42,509 bases of DNA from Acidobacteriota bacterium (lineage in GTDB: Bacteria; Acidobacteriota; Terriglobia; Terriglobales; Acidobacteriaceae). The stretch lies in contig JAEZPW010000100.1 in the NCBI GenBank assembly GCA_023441255.1, forward strand, positions 1 through 42,509. The letters run 5' to 3'. A model generated the notes under the pieces. That model was not told where the DNA came from. It was given only the letters and a program-made list of their open reading frames with translations, and did not search any database. Below, in pieces: positions 1 through 8,175 of the stretch; within the stretch, counting starts at the first letter, position 1, and each line of letters starts with the position of its first letter. The position numbers and the translations under genes are program-made.

Positions 1-285
1 CCCGCCACCCTCGTGTTCTTCCTTGCGGAGCAGCAGGGCTACACCCATGACAGAAATGAACAGAATGAACTCTTCTCCGAGTGTGTCGAAACCGCGGTAG
101 TCGAAGTTGACAGCTGTTACGACATCGGTCACGTGGCGTTCGTAGGTTGCGACACTGTTGAGAACGTCACCGTATGGGCCCTTATAGTGGCCGAGCGGGG
201 GAAGACCGCGAGCACCCCCCAAGTACAGCGCCAGAAACCCGAGGACAGACAGAAGGAAAAAAGCCTTGCGTACACTCGCGCTCAT
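1..285 (-). CDS. MbhE-like subunit of Mrp/Mbh-type cation/proton antiporter (partial, cut by window edge)
   Basis: The frame opens with an ATG that overlaps the stop of the upstream antiporter gene (ATGA junction at 282-285) and stays open for 95 codons to base 1, so the C-terminus is missing. The protein starts with a hydrophobic segment (residues 8-24) and later shows YRGFDTLGEEFILF followed by a second hydrophobic stretch ending LLLR. The RGFDTLGE motif is typical of the MbhE-like part of Mrp and membrane-bound hydrogenase complexes, which in classic Mrp systems lies in the C-terminus of MrpA or next to MrpB. It would be an integral membrane subunit of the antiporter encoded upstream. It may continue as a fusion with an MnhB domain outside the window. 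Confidence 0.8.
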   Translation of the reverse strand, partial: MSASVRKAFFLLSVLGFLALYLGGARGLPPLGHYKGPYGDVLNSVATYERHVTDVVTAVNFDYRGFDTLGEEFILFISVMGVALLLRKEEHEGGG

Positions 286-593
286 GCTGTCTCCTGCGCA
301 TTCTCCCGCGGCTTTGATGCTCCATCTTCGTTCGGATCCTTGGCGCGTTTGCGATCCTGCTCGGTCATGCGCAGTTTCGCCAGCGCCAGCATGACCATCA
401 ATGGAAGCGCGACTGCTCCGATCACGATCTGGGAAAGCGCAACGTCAGGCGCCTGGAAGATGAAGAACATGAGCGCGAGTAGCAGCCCATAGAAGCTGAC
501 CGCGACGGCCTGGCTCGCCGGATCTCGCGTCAGCACGACCCCCGTGCCTGCAACAACAACGAAGATGAGGACGACCACTTGGATGAGCAGCAT
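282..593 (-). CDS. DUF4040 (MbhD-like) subunit of Mrp/Mbh-type antiporter
   Basis: A 103-residue protein with three hydrophobic helices and the signature FIFQAPDVALSQIVIGA, characteristic of the MbhD/DUF4040 domain that corresponds to part of the C-terminus of MrpA. I start at the ATG at 593 because a good ribosome site (GGAGAG) lies just upstream; an earlier in-frame start at 647 would overlap mnhG and add an unlikely charged leader. The C-terminus is a charged cytoplasmic tail. It sits between mnhG (19-bp gap) and the MbhE-like gene (ATGA overlap), so co-translation is likely. The role, by family knowledge, is in the proton or sodium path of the complex. Having this domain as a separate small gene resembles Mbh-type operons. 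Confidence 0.85.
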   Translation of the reverse strand: MLLIQVVVLIFVVVAGTGVVLTRDPASQAVAVSFYGLLLALMFFIFQAPDVALSQIVIGAVALPLMVMLALAKLRMTEQDRKRAKDPNEDGASKPRENAQETA

Positions 594-612
594 TAAGGCT
601 CTCCTCGAAGTG

Positions 613-990
613 TTATGCGTCCTGCTGCGGTCGCTCTGCCCCGGCACTCCGCAGCTGTTCGTGCGGTTGCGGCGTCCAGTGACCCATATTGCGGACGCGT
701 GCGGCTCGTGCGGTCACATGAGCGAGAACGGCATTCATCAGGATGAGCACGATACAGATAAAGATCATCTTCACTGCTGCCTGTCCCCAACCTTCCTGCA
801 GAACGACCGCGACCAGGACGCATATGGCACTGACGTCCGCAACCGGCGCCATGTAATGGATACGGTCGAAGAATTCAGTGCTGAGCGGCAACGAGCACGC
901 CGCAAGTACGGCTGTAATCACTCCCGCCCACAGGAACACGTCAGTCAGAGTCTCCCGGGGTGTCAGGGCGAACCAGACGGCTACGGTCAT
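613..990 (-). CDS. mnhG: Monovalent cation/proton antiporter subunit G (MnhG/PhaG family)
   Basis: A 125-residue membrane protein with three predicted helices, near the usual length for MnhG/MrpG. The helix and loop pattern, with RIHYMAPVADVSAICVLVAVVLQ after the second helix region, fits the PhaG_MnhG_YufB family. A TTG codon lies at 996, but I choose the ATG at 990 because it forms an ATGA overlap with the mnhF stop, the same arrangement seen at two other junctions of this operon. The C-terminal 30 residues are polar and cytoplasmic. By family knowledge it is a small accessory subunit needed for complex assembly in Mrp Na+(Li+)/H+ antiporters. Membrane location is certain; the transported cation cannot be read from sequence. 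Confidence 0.88.
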   Translation of the reverse strand: MTVAVWFALTPRETLTDVFLWAGVITAVLAACSLPLSTEFFDRIHYMAPVADVSAICVLVAVVLQEGWGQAAVKMIFICIVLILMNAVLAHVTARAARVRNMGHWTPQPHEQLRSAGAERPQQDA

Positions 991-1238
991 AGCCAACGCT
1001 CCAGGAATCGTGCGAATACAAGGCCGCCGCCGAACGCCAGCAGCGCTAGTGCGAGGCCGAGATCATAGAACGGCACGCGATGCGTGCCTTCAGCAAGCAG
1101 AATGAAAATGAGCACCTCGATCATGCCCGCCATTTCCAATCCGATTAAACGATTCATAGCGTCGCCTTTGAACACAACGATTCCGCACGGTATCAACGAA
1201 AACATAAGAACGGTGGCTCCGAGCAGCCACGAATTCAT
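987..1238 (-). CDS. mnhF: Monovalent cation/proton antiporter subunit F (MnhF/PhaF family)
   Basis: An 83-residue protein made almost entirely of three hydrophobic helices, the size and layout of MnhF/MrpF. The motif GDAMNRLIGLEM between helices one and two is typical: the family usually has a polar D-R-x3-L/G segment there. Its ATG at 1238 overlaps the stop of mnhE (ATGA), and its own stop overlaps the ATG of mnhG, so E-F-G form a translationally coupled block. In Mrp antiporters this subunit has been linked to cation or cholate efflux and complex stability. No regulatory site is visible inside the block, and expression should follow the upstream genes. Confidence 0.88.
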   Translation of the reverse strand: MNSWLLGATVLMFSLIPCGIVVFKGDAMNRLIGLEMAGMIEVLIFILLAEGTHRVPFYDLGLALALLAFGGGLVFARFLERWL

Positions 1239-1885
1239 GCACGGCCTCCGAGTTGCTTCACGAACCAGGGAACGTCGTCGGGCGCAAGCATGTGGAGCAG
1301 GATCTGGTTGTTCGTGCGATCAATGCCGATCACGACCGAGTTCGGAGGAATTGTGGTTAGAGCGGTTACCAGAGAGCGACGGGCTGACGATCGTGCGTCT
1401 TCGCCTCCGGAATCGAAATCCAAGGCGATCAAGTAGCCATCGGACTTCTGCTTGAGCGCATACTTCACGGCTGCACGGTACACGAGCGCGGTATCACGAA
1501 GCACAAACCAGGGAAGCATGAAGAAATACAACAACCACCTGGTATCGGGCGCGAACTGAGCGAAGCGCTGCTCTTCCACGACCGCAGTCGCGATGGTTGC
1601 CAGGACCGCTGCCGCCCCGCCCACGACCAACTCCCAAACATGGATGCTGGACGTGTAAAGCACCCAGAGCCCCATCATCAAAACAAAATAGATGACGGCG
1701 TAAAGCGCGAGTTTGAATGGCGCGGCTTTCAAGGAATCTGCTTGCCAGGAGATTTTGCTGTAATGCAAGAGTGTCAAGGCAGCACACAGGTTGCCCGCTG
1801 CGCCACGGAGGCAGTGCGCGACACATTCGCGCCGTCGGAAGTGGTGGTCCTTCGGGTAGAAGATACGATCAGATAGCAACGTCAC
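1235..1885 (-). CDS. mnhE: Monovalent cation/proton antiporter subunit E (MnhE family); N-terminus uncertain
   Basis: Residues from about 57 onward match MnhE/MrpE: two N-terminal helices, the segment LYFFMLPWFVLRDTALVYRAAVKYAL, then a soluble C-terminal domain with SLVTALTTIPPNSVVIGID and LLHMLAPDD, which are family hallmarks. The longest frame starts at a GTG at 1885, 17 bp inside the dehydrogenase gene, and gives a charged, Cys/Arg-rich first 50 residues not seen in MnhE. A more likely start is the TTG at 1732 (sequence LKAAPFKLALYAV), which would give a normal length of about 165 residues and leave a 136-bp gap after the dehydrogenase. Neither start has a convincing ribosome site. The stop overlaps mnhF by ATGA. 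The assignment is firm and only the 5' end is open. Confidence 0.82.
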   Translation of the reverse strand: MTLLSDRIFYPKDHHFRRRECVAHCLRGAAGNLCAALTLLHYSKISWQADSLKAAPFKLALYAVIYFVLMMGLWVLYTSSIHVWELVVGGAAAVLATIATAVVEEQRFAQFAPDTRWLLYFFMLPWFVLRDTALVYRAAVKYALKQKSDGYLIALDFDSGGEDARSSARRSLVTALTTIPPNSVVIGIDRTNNQILLHMLAPDDVPWFVKQLGGRA

Positions 1886-3038
1886 CGCGGGTCAGTGGTA
1901 CCGTACCTCCGCTCTGCTCCGCAAACTGGTTGAACTCACGCGCTGCGCGGCGACCGAATTCGGTGAGCATAGACCGTGTGATGGCGTTTTCGCTCTCCCT
2001 GCCGGTGTGGCGGTCTTGACCGGTGCCCATCGGTACGCTCGGCAACCCACGGTTGATGATGCCGAGTACGTCCGACGTAAGTCCCGGGAACAGACCATGA
2101 AACATGACCGCCAATTTGGCCTGAGGGGTGAGAATGATCTCGGCCCGTCCCCGGCGTATTGCATTGACGATCTTTCGCGCTGCGCGCCGTGCGTTCATGG
2201 AAATGCCGGGTGTCGCGGCGCCGAAGGCGAACCATGTGAACTCGGCACTGTTGTTTCCCTTGAAGTGGGCGTTCAGATGGGAACCTGTTCGCATCAACCC
2301 CGGCACGACCGTCGTCACTTTCACGTTGTCTCTCGCCAGCTCCGCTCGCATCGCTTCTGAGAAGCCCACGGCCGCGAACTTCGCGGCGCCATATGGAGCC
2401 AGGTGCGGAACCGCCACCTTGCCGCCGAACGAGGTGATGTTCGCGATGCGTCCTTCGCGGCGCGCGATCATCTGCGGAAGGACAGCGAGCGTCGGATATA
2501 CGACACCCCAGAACATCACGTCCATGGCTTCCTGGAAGTCAACAATGGTCTGCGACTGAATGGGGCCTACCTGAATCACACCGGCGTTGTTAATCAACAC
2601 ATCGATGCGCCCAAAATGAGCGTTGGCTTCATTCACCATCTGCAGCACGTCATCGCGGTTTGTGACATCACATGTGATCGCCAGAACCTCTGAACCGCCC
2701 CGCTGAAGCTGTTCGCGCGCGATCTGCAGCTCGCGTTCATCCCGGGCACATATGACGATGCGCGCCCCCAGCCGTGCCACTTCTTGCGCAATCGCAAATC
2801 CCAAGCCTCGTGAACCGCCCGTGATGAGAACAACCCGACCCCGTAGTTCCTCCGGACGCATACCAAAGCGACGCCACAGCGCCCACCCTGTGAGGCCCAC
2901 ACCTACGCCAAGCCCCACGCCTGCCACCGCCATACCCAGGCCGCCCAACAAGGCAGCCCGTTTCAGATCGCGGCCGAAATCCCGTTCAGCAACTCTGGCT
3001 CCGAGCTTTGCAATGCGACGCACCGGTTTCAAACGCAT
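1869..3038 (-). CDS. Membrane-anchored short-chain dehydrogenase/reductase (SDR)
   Basis: A 389-residue SDR. The ATG at 3038 is chosen because AGGAG lies five bases upstream; the longer open frame has an implausible leader. Residues 28-55 form a Gly/Val/Ala-rich hydrophobic segment, so the enzyme is probably tethered to the membrane. The Rossmann motif TGGSRGLG lies at residues 73-80, NNAG at 150-153, and the catalytic Ser203, Tyr216 and Lys220 (YGAAK) are all present, so it should be an active NAD(P)-dependent oxidoreductase. A C-terminal tail of about 130 residues follows the core and includes TPQAKLAVMFHGLFPGLTSD. The substrate is unknown. The gene lies 83 bp after the FNT channel gene and directly before mnhE, suggesting one transcription unit. 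Confidence 0.88.
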   Translation of the reverse strand: MRLKPVRRIAKLGARVAERDFGRDLKRAALLGGLGMAVAGVGLGVGVGLTGWALWRRFGMRPEELRGRVVLITGGSRGLGFAIAQEVARLGARIVICARDERELQIAREQLQRGGSEVLAITCDVTNRDDVLQMVNEANAHFGRIDVLINNAGVIQVGPIQSQTIVDFQEAMDVMFWGVVYPTLAVLPQMIARREGRIANITSFGGKVAVPHLAPYGAAKFAAVGFSEAMRAELARDNVKVTTVVPGLMRTGSHLNAHFKGNNSAEFTWFAFGAATPGISMNARRAARKIVNAIRRGRAEIILTPQAKLAVMFHGLFPGLTSDVLGIINRGLPSVPMGTGQDRHTGRESENAITRSMLTEFGRRAAREFNQFAEQSGGTVPLTRGDVAI

Positions 3039-3121
3039 GATCACTCCTGTTCCTATTCCTAAAGAGCCCATCAGACAAAAAATGGGACGCAAGCTTGGTT
3101 TCACCAGACTTGGCCGCTTCT

Positions 3122-3982
3122 CTACGTCTCCCCCGCTCTCACTTGTCCCCAGTTCAAAAGGCTGACGATAAACACACCACCCAGGATGTTGCCGGCGGTA
3201 GCGGGAATGATCCACCGAACGTAGCTCGTTGCCGGCAGGCTGCCTGAAAACACCGCAGCCAATATCTCGCCGGTCGTAGCGATGCAGTGCGCAAAGTGGC
3301 CGATGCCGACAACAAACGTCAGAAGCCAAATGACAACAATCTGCCCGATGGTCCAGTGACTCGCAGTCACCATCCATGCTACGAGGGCGATCACCCATCC
3401 ACCGACCACACCAGTCCAGAAGACATCCGCCATGCCAAGACTGGCGCTGTCTCGTCCGAGTGCAATAAGTTCCTTTGTGAAAGTGGCGTTCAACGCGCCG
3501 GTACGCACGGCGAGGATCGCGAACAGGCCTGCGCCCGCGATGTTAGCCGCTAACACTACAGCCCAGAGACGCAGGGTCGCCCAGATGTGGCGGGGTTCTT
3601 CAAGCACCAGAATCACGGGGTAGAGAGTGTTCTCAGTGAATAACTGTGCACGACCGATGATGACGGCAATGAATCCAATGGGATAAAACAAGAAGGCGAC
3701 GAGGTCCTGGTTGGGACCATGGCCGAGAGTGCCCCGGGTGATCGCAACGGCCATTCCCGTCAGACCCATCGTGATCCCGCCTGCCAATCCCGAAAATGCG
3801 AGCGCCTTCACCGGACGCTCTATTTCTTTACGCGCAAGCTCAGTCGCTTCGTCGAGGATCTCGTGGGCGGAACGGCGCGATGTATCAATGCTTACAGTGG
3901 GGGGTTCTTGCTCTTGCCGACCGGCGCCTCGCTTCTCGGGCACAGGTACCGGGGTCGGCACGTGTTTGAGTGGTCGAGCCAT
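3122..3982 (-). CDS. Formate/nitrite transporter (FNT) family membrane channel
   Basis: A 286-residue protein with a Pro-rich cytoplasmic N-terminus (about 50 residues) and six predicted helices. Segments such as GLTGMAVAI, IGRAQLFTENTLYPV and FVVGIGHFAHCIATTGEIL fit the FNT family, especially the YfdC-like subgroup; the conserved pore His of FNT channels probably corresponds to the His in GHFAHC. Such proteins form pentameric channels for small monocarboxylic or inorganic anions, but the substrate (formate, nitrite, hydrosulfide, lactate) cannot be told from sequence. The start at 3982 has AAGGAG at ideal spacing. It is the first gene of the minus-strand run leading into the dehydrogenase and antiporter genes, and divergent from the small exported protein at 4106. 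Confidence 0.87.
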   Translation of the reverse strand: MARPLKHVPTPVPVPEKRGAGRQEQEPPTVSIDTSRRSAHEILDEATELARKEIERPVKALAFSGLAGGITMGLTGMAVAITRGTLGHGPNQDLVAFLFYPIGFIAVIIGRAQLFTENTLYPVILVLEEPRHIWATLRLWAVVLAANIAGAGLFAILAVRTGALNATFTKELIALGRDSASLGMADVFWTGVVGGWVIALVAWMVTASHWTIGQIVVIWLLTFVVGIGHFAHCIATTGEILAAVFSGSLPATSYVRWIIPATAGNILGGVFIVSLLNWGQVRAGET

Positions 3983-4105
3983 GCTGGCTCCTTAGATGCG
4001 AGTCCGACCTGGCTGAGAGGGGCGCAAGTCTTCAACCGCGGCAGCTTCGTCCGAAGTCACAGAAGCATCCAAAGTCAGGTAAAGCGGAATACGACGGAGG
4101 TCGGA

Positions 4106-4579
4106 ATGCGACAGGCGGTTGGCACCATGGTTCTGATGATGATTGCAGGTTCTCTTGCGTTGGCGCAGCAGACACCCCCGGCTGATGGCGTTGGAATCGG
4201 TAACAGTCATCTCACCGGAAACGCCTCCGTTTCTGACGTGCCTAGTATGAGTCCGAACCAGAACCAGATCATGACGAGTTCGGACGGCTCCACCAGCGGA
4301 GACAAAGGCATTCCAGCATTTGCGGGATCGGGTGGAGCCGAAACCGCCACCGCCGTGAATGGACAGGGCACCATGGGGGTACGGCAATCAACGGCCGCGA
4401 ATTTCGTTCGACGCGTGGCGTCCGGAATGCCCAACACCGGCCAGAACCGGGCCATGGTCGTGCAGAACGGGAATCAGGTGAATCCAACTCTCGGCAGTAA
4501 AGCAGGACAGGGCGGAAATGCCCAGCAAAACACGTCAGGCACACAGACTGCGAAACCCGCTCGTCAAACTACGGACTGA
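4106..4579 (+). CDS. Small exported low-complexity protein, function unknown
   Basis: A 157-residue protein starting at an ATG with a strong GGAGG five bases upstream; the longer open frame upstream is a shadow of the divergent FNT gene. Residues 1-21 form a signal peptide ending LALAQ, with likely cleavage near residue 21. The mature part is rich in Gly, Asn, Gln, Ser and Thr, has no Cys and no hydrophobic core, and looks intrinsically disordered. I recognise no domain. It stands alone, divergent from the FNT gene (123 bp between starts) and convergent with the receiver gene. The codon pattern and ribosome site support it being real; the lack of recognisable homology keeps the function open. 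Confidence 0.65.
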   Translation: MRQAVGTMVLMMIAGSLALAQQTPPADGVGIGNSHLTGNASVSDVPSMSPNQNQIMTSSDGSTSGDKGIPAFAGSGGAETATAVNGQGTMGVRQSTAANFVRRVASGMPNTGQNRAMVVQNGNQVNPTLGSKAGQGGNAQQNTSGTQTAKPARQTTD

Positions 4580-4617
4580 GCTTCTGCAATGCTTTCCGAG
4601 GTTTCGTCATTGTTGGT

Positions 4618-5067
4618 CTACTTATTCCCTTTGGGCGGTTCGTTGAGCACGAGCCAGTAGAGACCGAGCTGCCTGGTGGCTTCCACAAACTCTACAAAGT
4701 CCACCGGCTTGCGAATGTAGCTGTTCGCGCCGTACTTGTAGCTCGCCACCAGATCGTTCTCTTCATCTGACGAAGTGAGTACCACTACCGGTATCAGTCT
4801 CGTGCGGTCGTCGGAACGCATTCGCTGCAGCACTTCCAGTCCGTCCACTTTCGGCAGTTTGAGATCGAGCAGAACAGTCTGCGGCATTTCGCTCGTTTTG
4901 CGACCGGCGTACGAACCCGTGCCGAAGAGAAAATCGAGCGCCTCAGCACCGTCGCGGGCGACTACGACGGGGTTGGCCAGACCAGCCTTCCGCAACGCTC
5001 GTAGGGTCAGAGCTTCATGGTCAGGATTATCTTCCACCAGCAGGATCATCTTTTCCGTGTTGTTCAT
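4618..5067 (-). CDS. Single-domain response regulator (Rcp1-like CheY-type receiver)
   Basis: A 149-residue stand-alone receiver. Visible residues are the acidic pair Glu12/Asp13 (VEDNPDH), phospho-acceptor Asp68 in LLDLKLPKVDG, Thr98 in VLTSS, and Lys120 in IRKPVDF. The spacing and the NPDHEALTLRALRK start resemble the Rcp1 group, which serves phytochrome-like and PAS-rich kinases and has no DNA-binding domain. The start at 5067 has AGAGGG upstream. It lies 78 bp after the sensor kinase on the same strand, so the kinase is its likely phosphodonor. Output must come through protein contacts, because no effector domain is present. It ends 38 bp from the convergent exported-protein gene. Confidence 0.92.
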   Translation of the reverse strand: MNNTEKMILLVEDNPDHEALTLRALRKAGLANPVVVARDGAEALDFLFGTGSYAGRKTSEMPQTVLLDLKLPKVDGLEVLQRMRSDDRTRLIPVVVLTSSDEENDLVASYKYGANSYIRKPVDFVEFVEATRQLGLYWLVLNEPPKGNK

Positions 5068-5145
5068 TCACGCCCTCTAGTCACCGTCACTAAACGCATT
5101 ACCAGTAGCTAATCTACATTCTTTGAGTTCTGCCGTGAACTGCAT

Positions 5146-8055
5146 TCATGCGATCGTGAAATAGAAGGTTGCGCCCTCGTTAGGACGGCCCTCCGCCCAA
5201 ACCTTTCCTCCGTGCCGCCGAATTATGCGCTGGACAGTCGCAAGCCCGATGCCACTGCCCTCGAACTCACTCGCGGTGTGCAGTCGCTGAAAGGCTCCGA
5301 ACAGCTTATTGCTATAGTTCATGTCAAAGCCCGCACCGTTGTCGCGGACGAAGAAGACTTGCTGGCCGTTCTCTTCCATCACGCCAAACTGTATGCGTGC
5401 TTCACCGCATTTGGCGGTGAACTTCCATGCGTTGCCAAGCAAGTTATGCAGCGCAGCATGAAGTAGACGAGGGTCGCCGATCACATGCAGATTGGGCGTG
5501 ATTTCGAGCTCGCATCGGCGGTCCGGCCAGTGGTTTTTGAAGTCCGCCATGATCTGAACTGCAAAGTCGGAAAGGTCCACTTCCTGCCGCGTCATCTCGG
5601 AACGTGACACACGCGACAACTGAAGCAGAGCGTCGATCAATTGCCCCATGTGTTGACTTGCGTTTCGCAGGCGATTGAGGAAGTCGCGGCCTTCATCATC
5701 GAGCTTGTCGCGGTACTCCTCGAGCAAGATGTGGCTGAATCCGTCCAGGCTGCGAAGCGGAGCGCGCAGATCGTGGGAAACCGAATAACTGAAGGCTTCG
5801 AGCTCACGGTTCGCCGTTTCCAGTTCTGCCGTCCGCTGCTTCACTCGCATCTCAAGCCCGGAGTTCAGCTTTTCAATCTCGGCGTTCTTTGACTCGAGTT
5901 CGCGGCGCGCGCGCCTCTCGAGTTCATGCAGGCGCTGCTGTTCTTCCTCGGCCTGCTGGCGCTCGGTGATATCGCGGAACGACAAGACGGCTCCACTGAG
6001 CTTGCCATCCACGATCAACGGCGAACTCGTGTACTCCACGGGCATAAAGCTGCCGTCTTTGCGAATGAACCAGTCCCGGTCGCTGTGGAACGGATCGCCT
6101 CTGCGGAGAACCCCAAGTAAAGGGCAGTCTCCGCTGTGGCGCACAGTGCCGTCCGGCAGGCGCGAGTGAATCACGTCATGCATTTTGCAGCCGAGGATCT
6201 CGTTTAACGAATGACCGAGCAGGCGCTCGCATGTGGCGTTCATGAAGACAAGCCGTCCCTCGGTGTCAAGCTGATACAAGCCTTCTCCCATGCTGTCCAC
6301 GACCGCATTCAACTCCGCCCGTGTGCGCTGCACTTCCTGCTCAGCCCGCTTCCTGTCGGTGATGTCGCGGACAATACCCGACGAGCCCACGATGGTACCG
6401 TGAGCATCGCGGAGTGGAGAAACGGTCAGAGAAGCGAAGAACCGTGAGCCATCCTTGCGCACGCGGACCCGCTCTTCGCTTTCCAGGCGTTCGCCCGTGG
6501 CGACTCGCGCCAGAACAGTGGCTGAATCGTTTGGAGCCTCCGGCGGACTCAGCAGCGTGACAGGCTTACCGATGATCTCGCCTCTCGCGTACCCGTAGAT
6601 GCGTTCAGCCGAACGGTTCCAGCTCAGGATATGGCCTTCCAGGTCCGTGCTGAAGATTGCATCGTCGGACTGCTCGACGATTGCTGCCAGGCGTCGCATA
6701 TTCTCTTCGGCGCTCTTGCGCGCGGTGATGTCCTCCACCACGTGCACAATGCGGAAGATCTGGCCGGAACTGTCGCGCACGGGGTCCGTTCGCACCAGAA
6801 GGTGCTTGCCCAGGCGCGGCTCAAAGATCTCGGACTCCTGCGTCCGGCCGCTTTCCAGCGTTCGCGCCATCGGACAGTCCTCGTGGGGTTTGCTGCACCC
6901 GTGTACGGCCTGGAAGCATTTGTGTCCTTCGACTTCGTTGCTGCCCACGAGCCTGCGGAAGGATGCGTTCGTCGCAACGACGTTGTAGTCCAGGTCGTGG
7001 TAACTCAGGCCTTCTGACATGCAGTCGAATGTGAGCCTCCACTGCTCGCTGCTCCGCCGCAATACGTCTTCGGCTGCCTTACGCTCCGCATCAAGACGGT
7101 TCAGCGCGCGTGCATTCAGGTAGAGAACAGTCGAGAAGGTCACGATCAGCGACACAGCGATGAGCAGGTCATCTGTATCGCCGCCGTACCATCCGTGACG
7201 TGCGCCGAGTGCAGCAAGAAAACACACAAACCAGGGGACTATGATTGCCAGCGGTAGAATGCGGCGCAACATCAGACTCCCGCCGCTTGCTGTCGTCAAC
7301 TCGCCTAAAAAGCCGTATTCACAAGTGGCACAGGCGACTCCAACCGACAGCAGGAACAACGCACATGCTACCGGCAGGCTCATGTACACGTGGTGCCCGA
7401 GTCCGTACAGAACCTCGATACGGAACGTGTAGCCTAGCAGCGCCAGTAGCGACACGGTTCCCGTACAGGCCGCGATCGTCTGCGCCGTGATCCGCAGCTG
7501 CCGACGTCGTGACACCAACAGCAGAACTGCTGTCCCGATCAGCAAAAGGGATACGGCCGTGTTCGGAGCCATTCGACCCGGATGCACCGTGAGGGGCGTG
7601 CCTGCCGCTTCGCGAACAATCACGTCGTCGAAAGTGCTGGACGTAATGCCTGTCGCGTACTCGACAAGTACCGTGCCTGCAAATGCAACGGTGATGCACG
7701 AAAAAAGAATCACTGCCAAGCGGCGGCTTGCTGGCTTTGGCCAGGCTTCTACGATAAGCAGTGCGAGTCCGGCGCATAGTGTTGCCAGCGCCGTGTTCGG
7801 TTTCATGCTGATCTGTCCAGGAACCCATCTGGTGAGGCCGTCCAAATGGAATACCCAACCAGCCAATGTAAGAAGCGCAATACCAGCTGCCGTGCCACCG
7901 AAAGCCGCAGACCATCTATGGAACCGGGTTACGATCCTCGCGTCCGGCTGGGCACCCTTGATTTGCAGGTCCGGTAGTTCAGACGTGGAGCGTGGAGCAG
8001 TTTTGGATCGGTAATCGCTTGCAGGCGGCGCAAGGGTCTCCTGTGACGACGACAT
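5146..8055 (-). CDS. Membrane sensor histidine kinase with three PAS domains
   Basis: A 969-residue kinase. Residues 50-315 contain about eight hydrophobic helices forming a MASE-like integral membrane sensor region. Three PAS modules follow (about 335-450, 455-570 and 580-700), then a short coiled coil (705-755), a HisKA domain with phospho-acceptor His761 in SVSHDLRAPLRSL, and a HATPase domain with N box (HNLLGN, 870-875), DNGAGF (905-910) and GSGIGLAT (933-940). All catalytic motifs are intact. The first PAS carries Cys380, Cys387 and Cys394 in one short loop, and the third has Cys623 and Cys644, a spacing often seen in PAS domains that may bind a metal or sense redox. The ATG has GGAG upstream. 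The receiver gene downstream is its probable partner. Confidence 0.92.
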   Translation of the reverse strand: MSSSQETLAPPASDYRSKTAPRSTSELPDLQIKGAQPDARIVTRFHRWSAAFGGTAAGIALLTLAGWVFHLDGLTRWVPGQISMKPNTALATLCAGLALLIVEAWPKPASRRLAVILFSCITVAFAGTVLVEYATGITSSTFDDVIVREAAGTPLTVHPGRMAPNTAVSLLLIGTAVLLLVSRRRQLRITAQTIAACTGTVSLLALLGYTFRIEVLYGLGHHVYMSLPVACALFLLSVGVACATCEYGFLGELTTASGGSLMLRRILPLAIIVPWFVCFLAALGARHGWYGGDTDDLLIAVSLIVTFSTVLYLNARALNRLDAERKAAEDVLRRSSEQWRLTFDCMSEGLSYHDLDYNVVATNASFRRLVGSNEVEGHKCFQAVHGCSKPHEDCPMARTLESGRTQESEIFEPRLGKHLLVRTDPVRDSSGQIFRIVHVVEDITARKSAEENMRRLAAIVEQSDDAIFSTDLEGHILSWNRSAERIYGYARGEIIGKPVTLLSPPEAPNDSATVLARVATGERLESEERVRVRKDGSRFFASLTVSPLRDAHGTIVGSSGIVRDITDRKRAEQEVQRTRAELNAVVDSMGEGLYQLDTEGRLVFMNATCERLLGHSLNEILGCKMHDVIHSRLPDGTVRHSGDCPLLGVLRRGDPFHSDRDWFIRKDGSFMPVEYTSSPLIVDGKLSGAVLSFRDITERQQAEEEQQRLHELERRARRELESKNAEIEKLNSGLEMRVKQRTAELETANRELEAFSYSVSHDLRAPLRSLDGFSHILLEEYRDKLDDEGRDFLNRLRNASQHMGQLIDALLQLSRVSRSEMTRQEVDLSDFAVQIMADFKNHWPDRRCELEITPNLHVIGDPRLLHAALHNLLGNAWKFTAKCGEARIQFGVMEENGQQVFFVRDNGAGFDMNYSNKLFGAFQRLHTASEFEGSGIGLATVQRIIRRHGGKVWAEGRPNEGATFYFTIA

Positions 8056-8175
8056 TGGAGCTCCTGATACGGCGAGGATTTACTCAAAGGTACACCGGAA
8101 AGGGCAACTCACACCAGAGGCGGGCTTTTATATCTGTCGGCGAACTGGGGCCTTAGTTCTTTCAGTTCAGGGTGA

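Noticed and set aside
3719..4105. Upstream extension of the small exported protein frame
   Set aside because: It overlaps the divergent FNT gene and would bury the clear signal peptide and ribosome site at 4096-4106.
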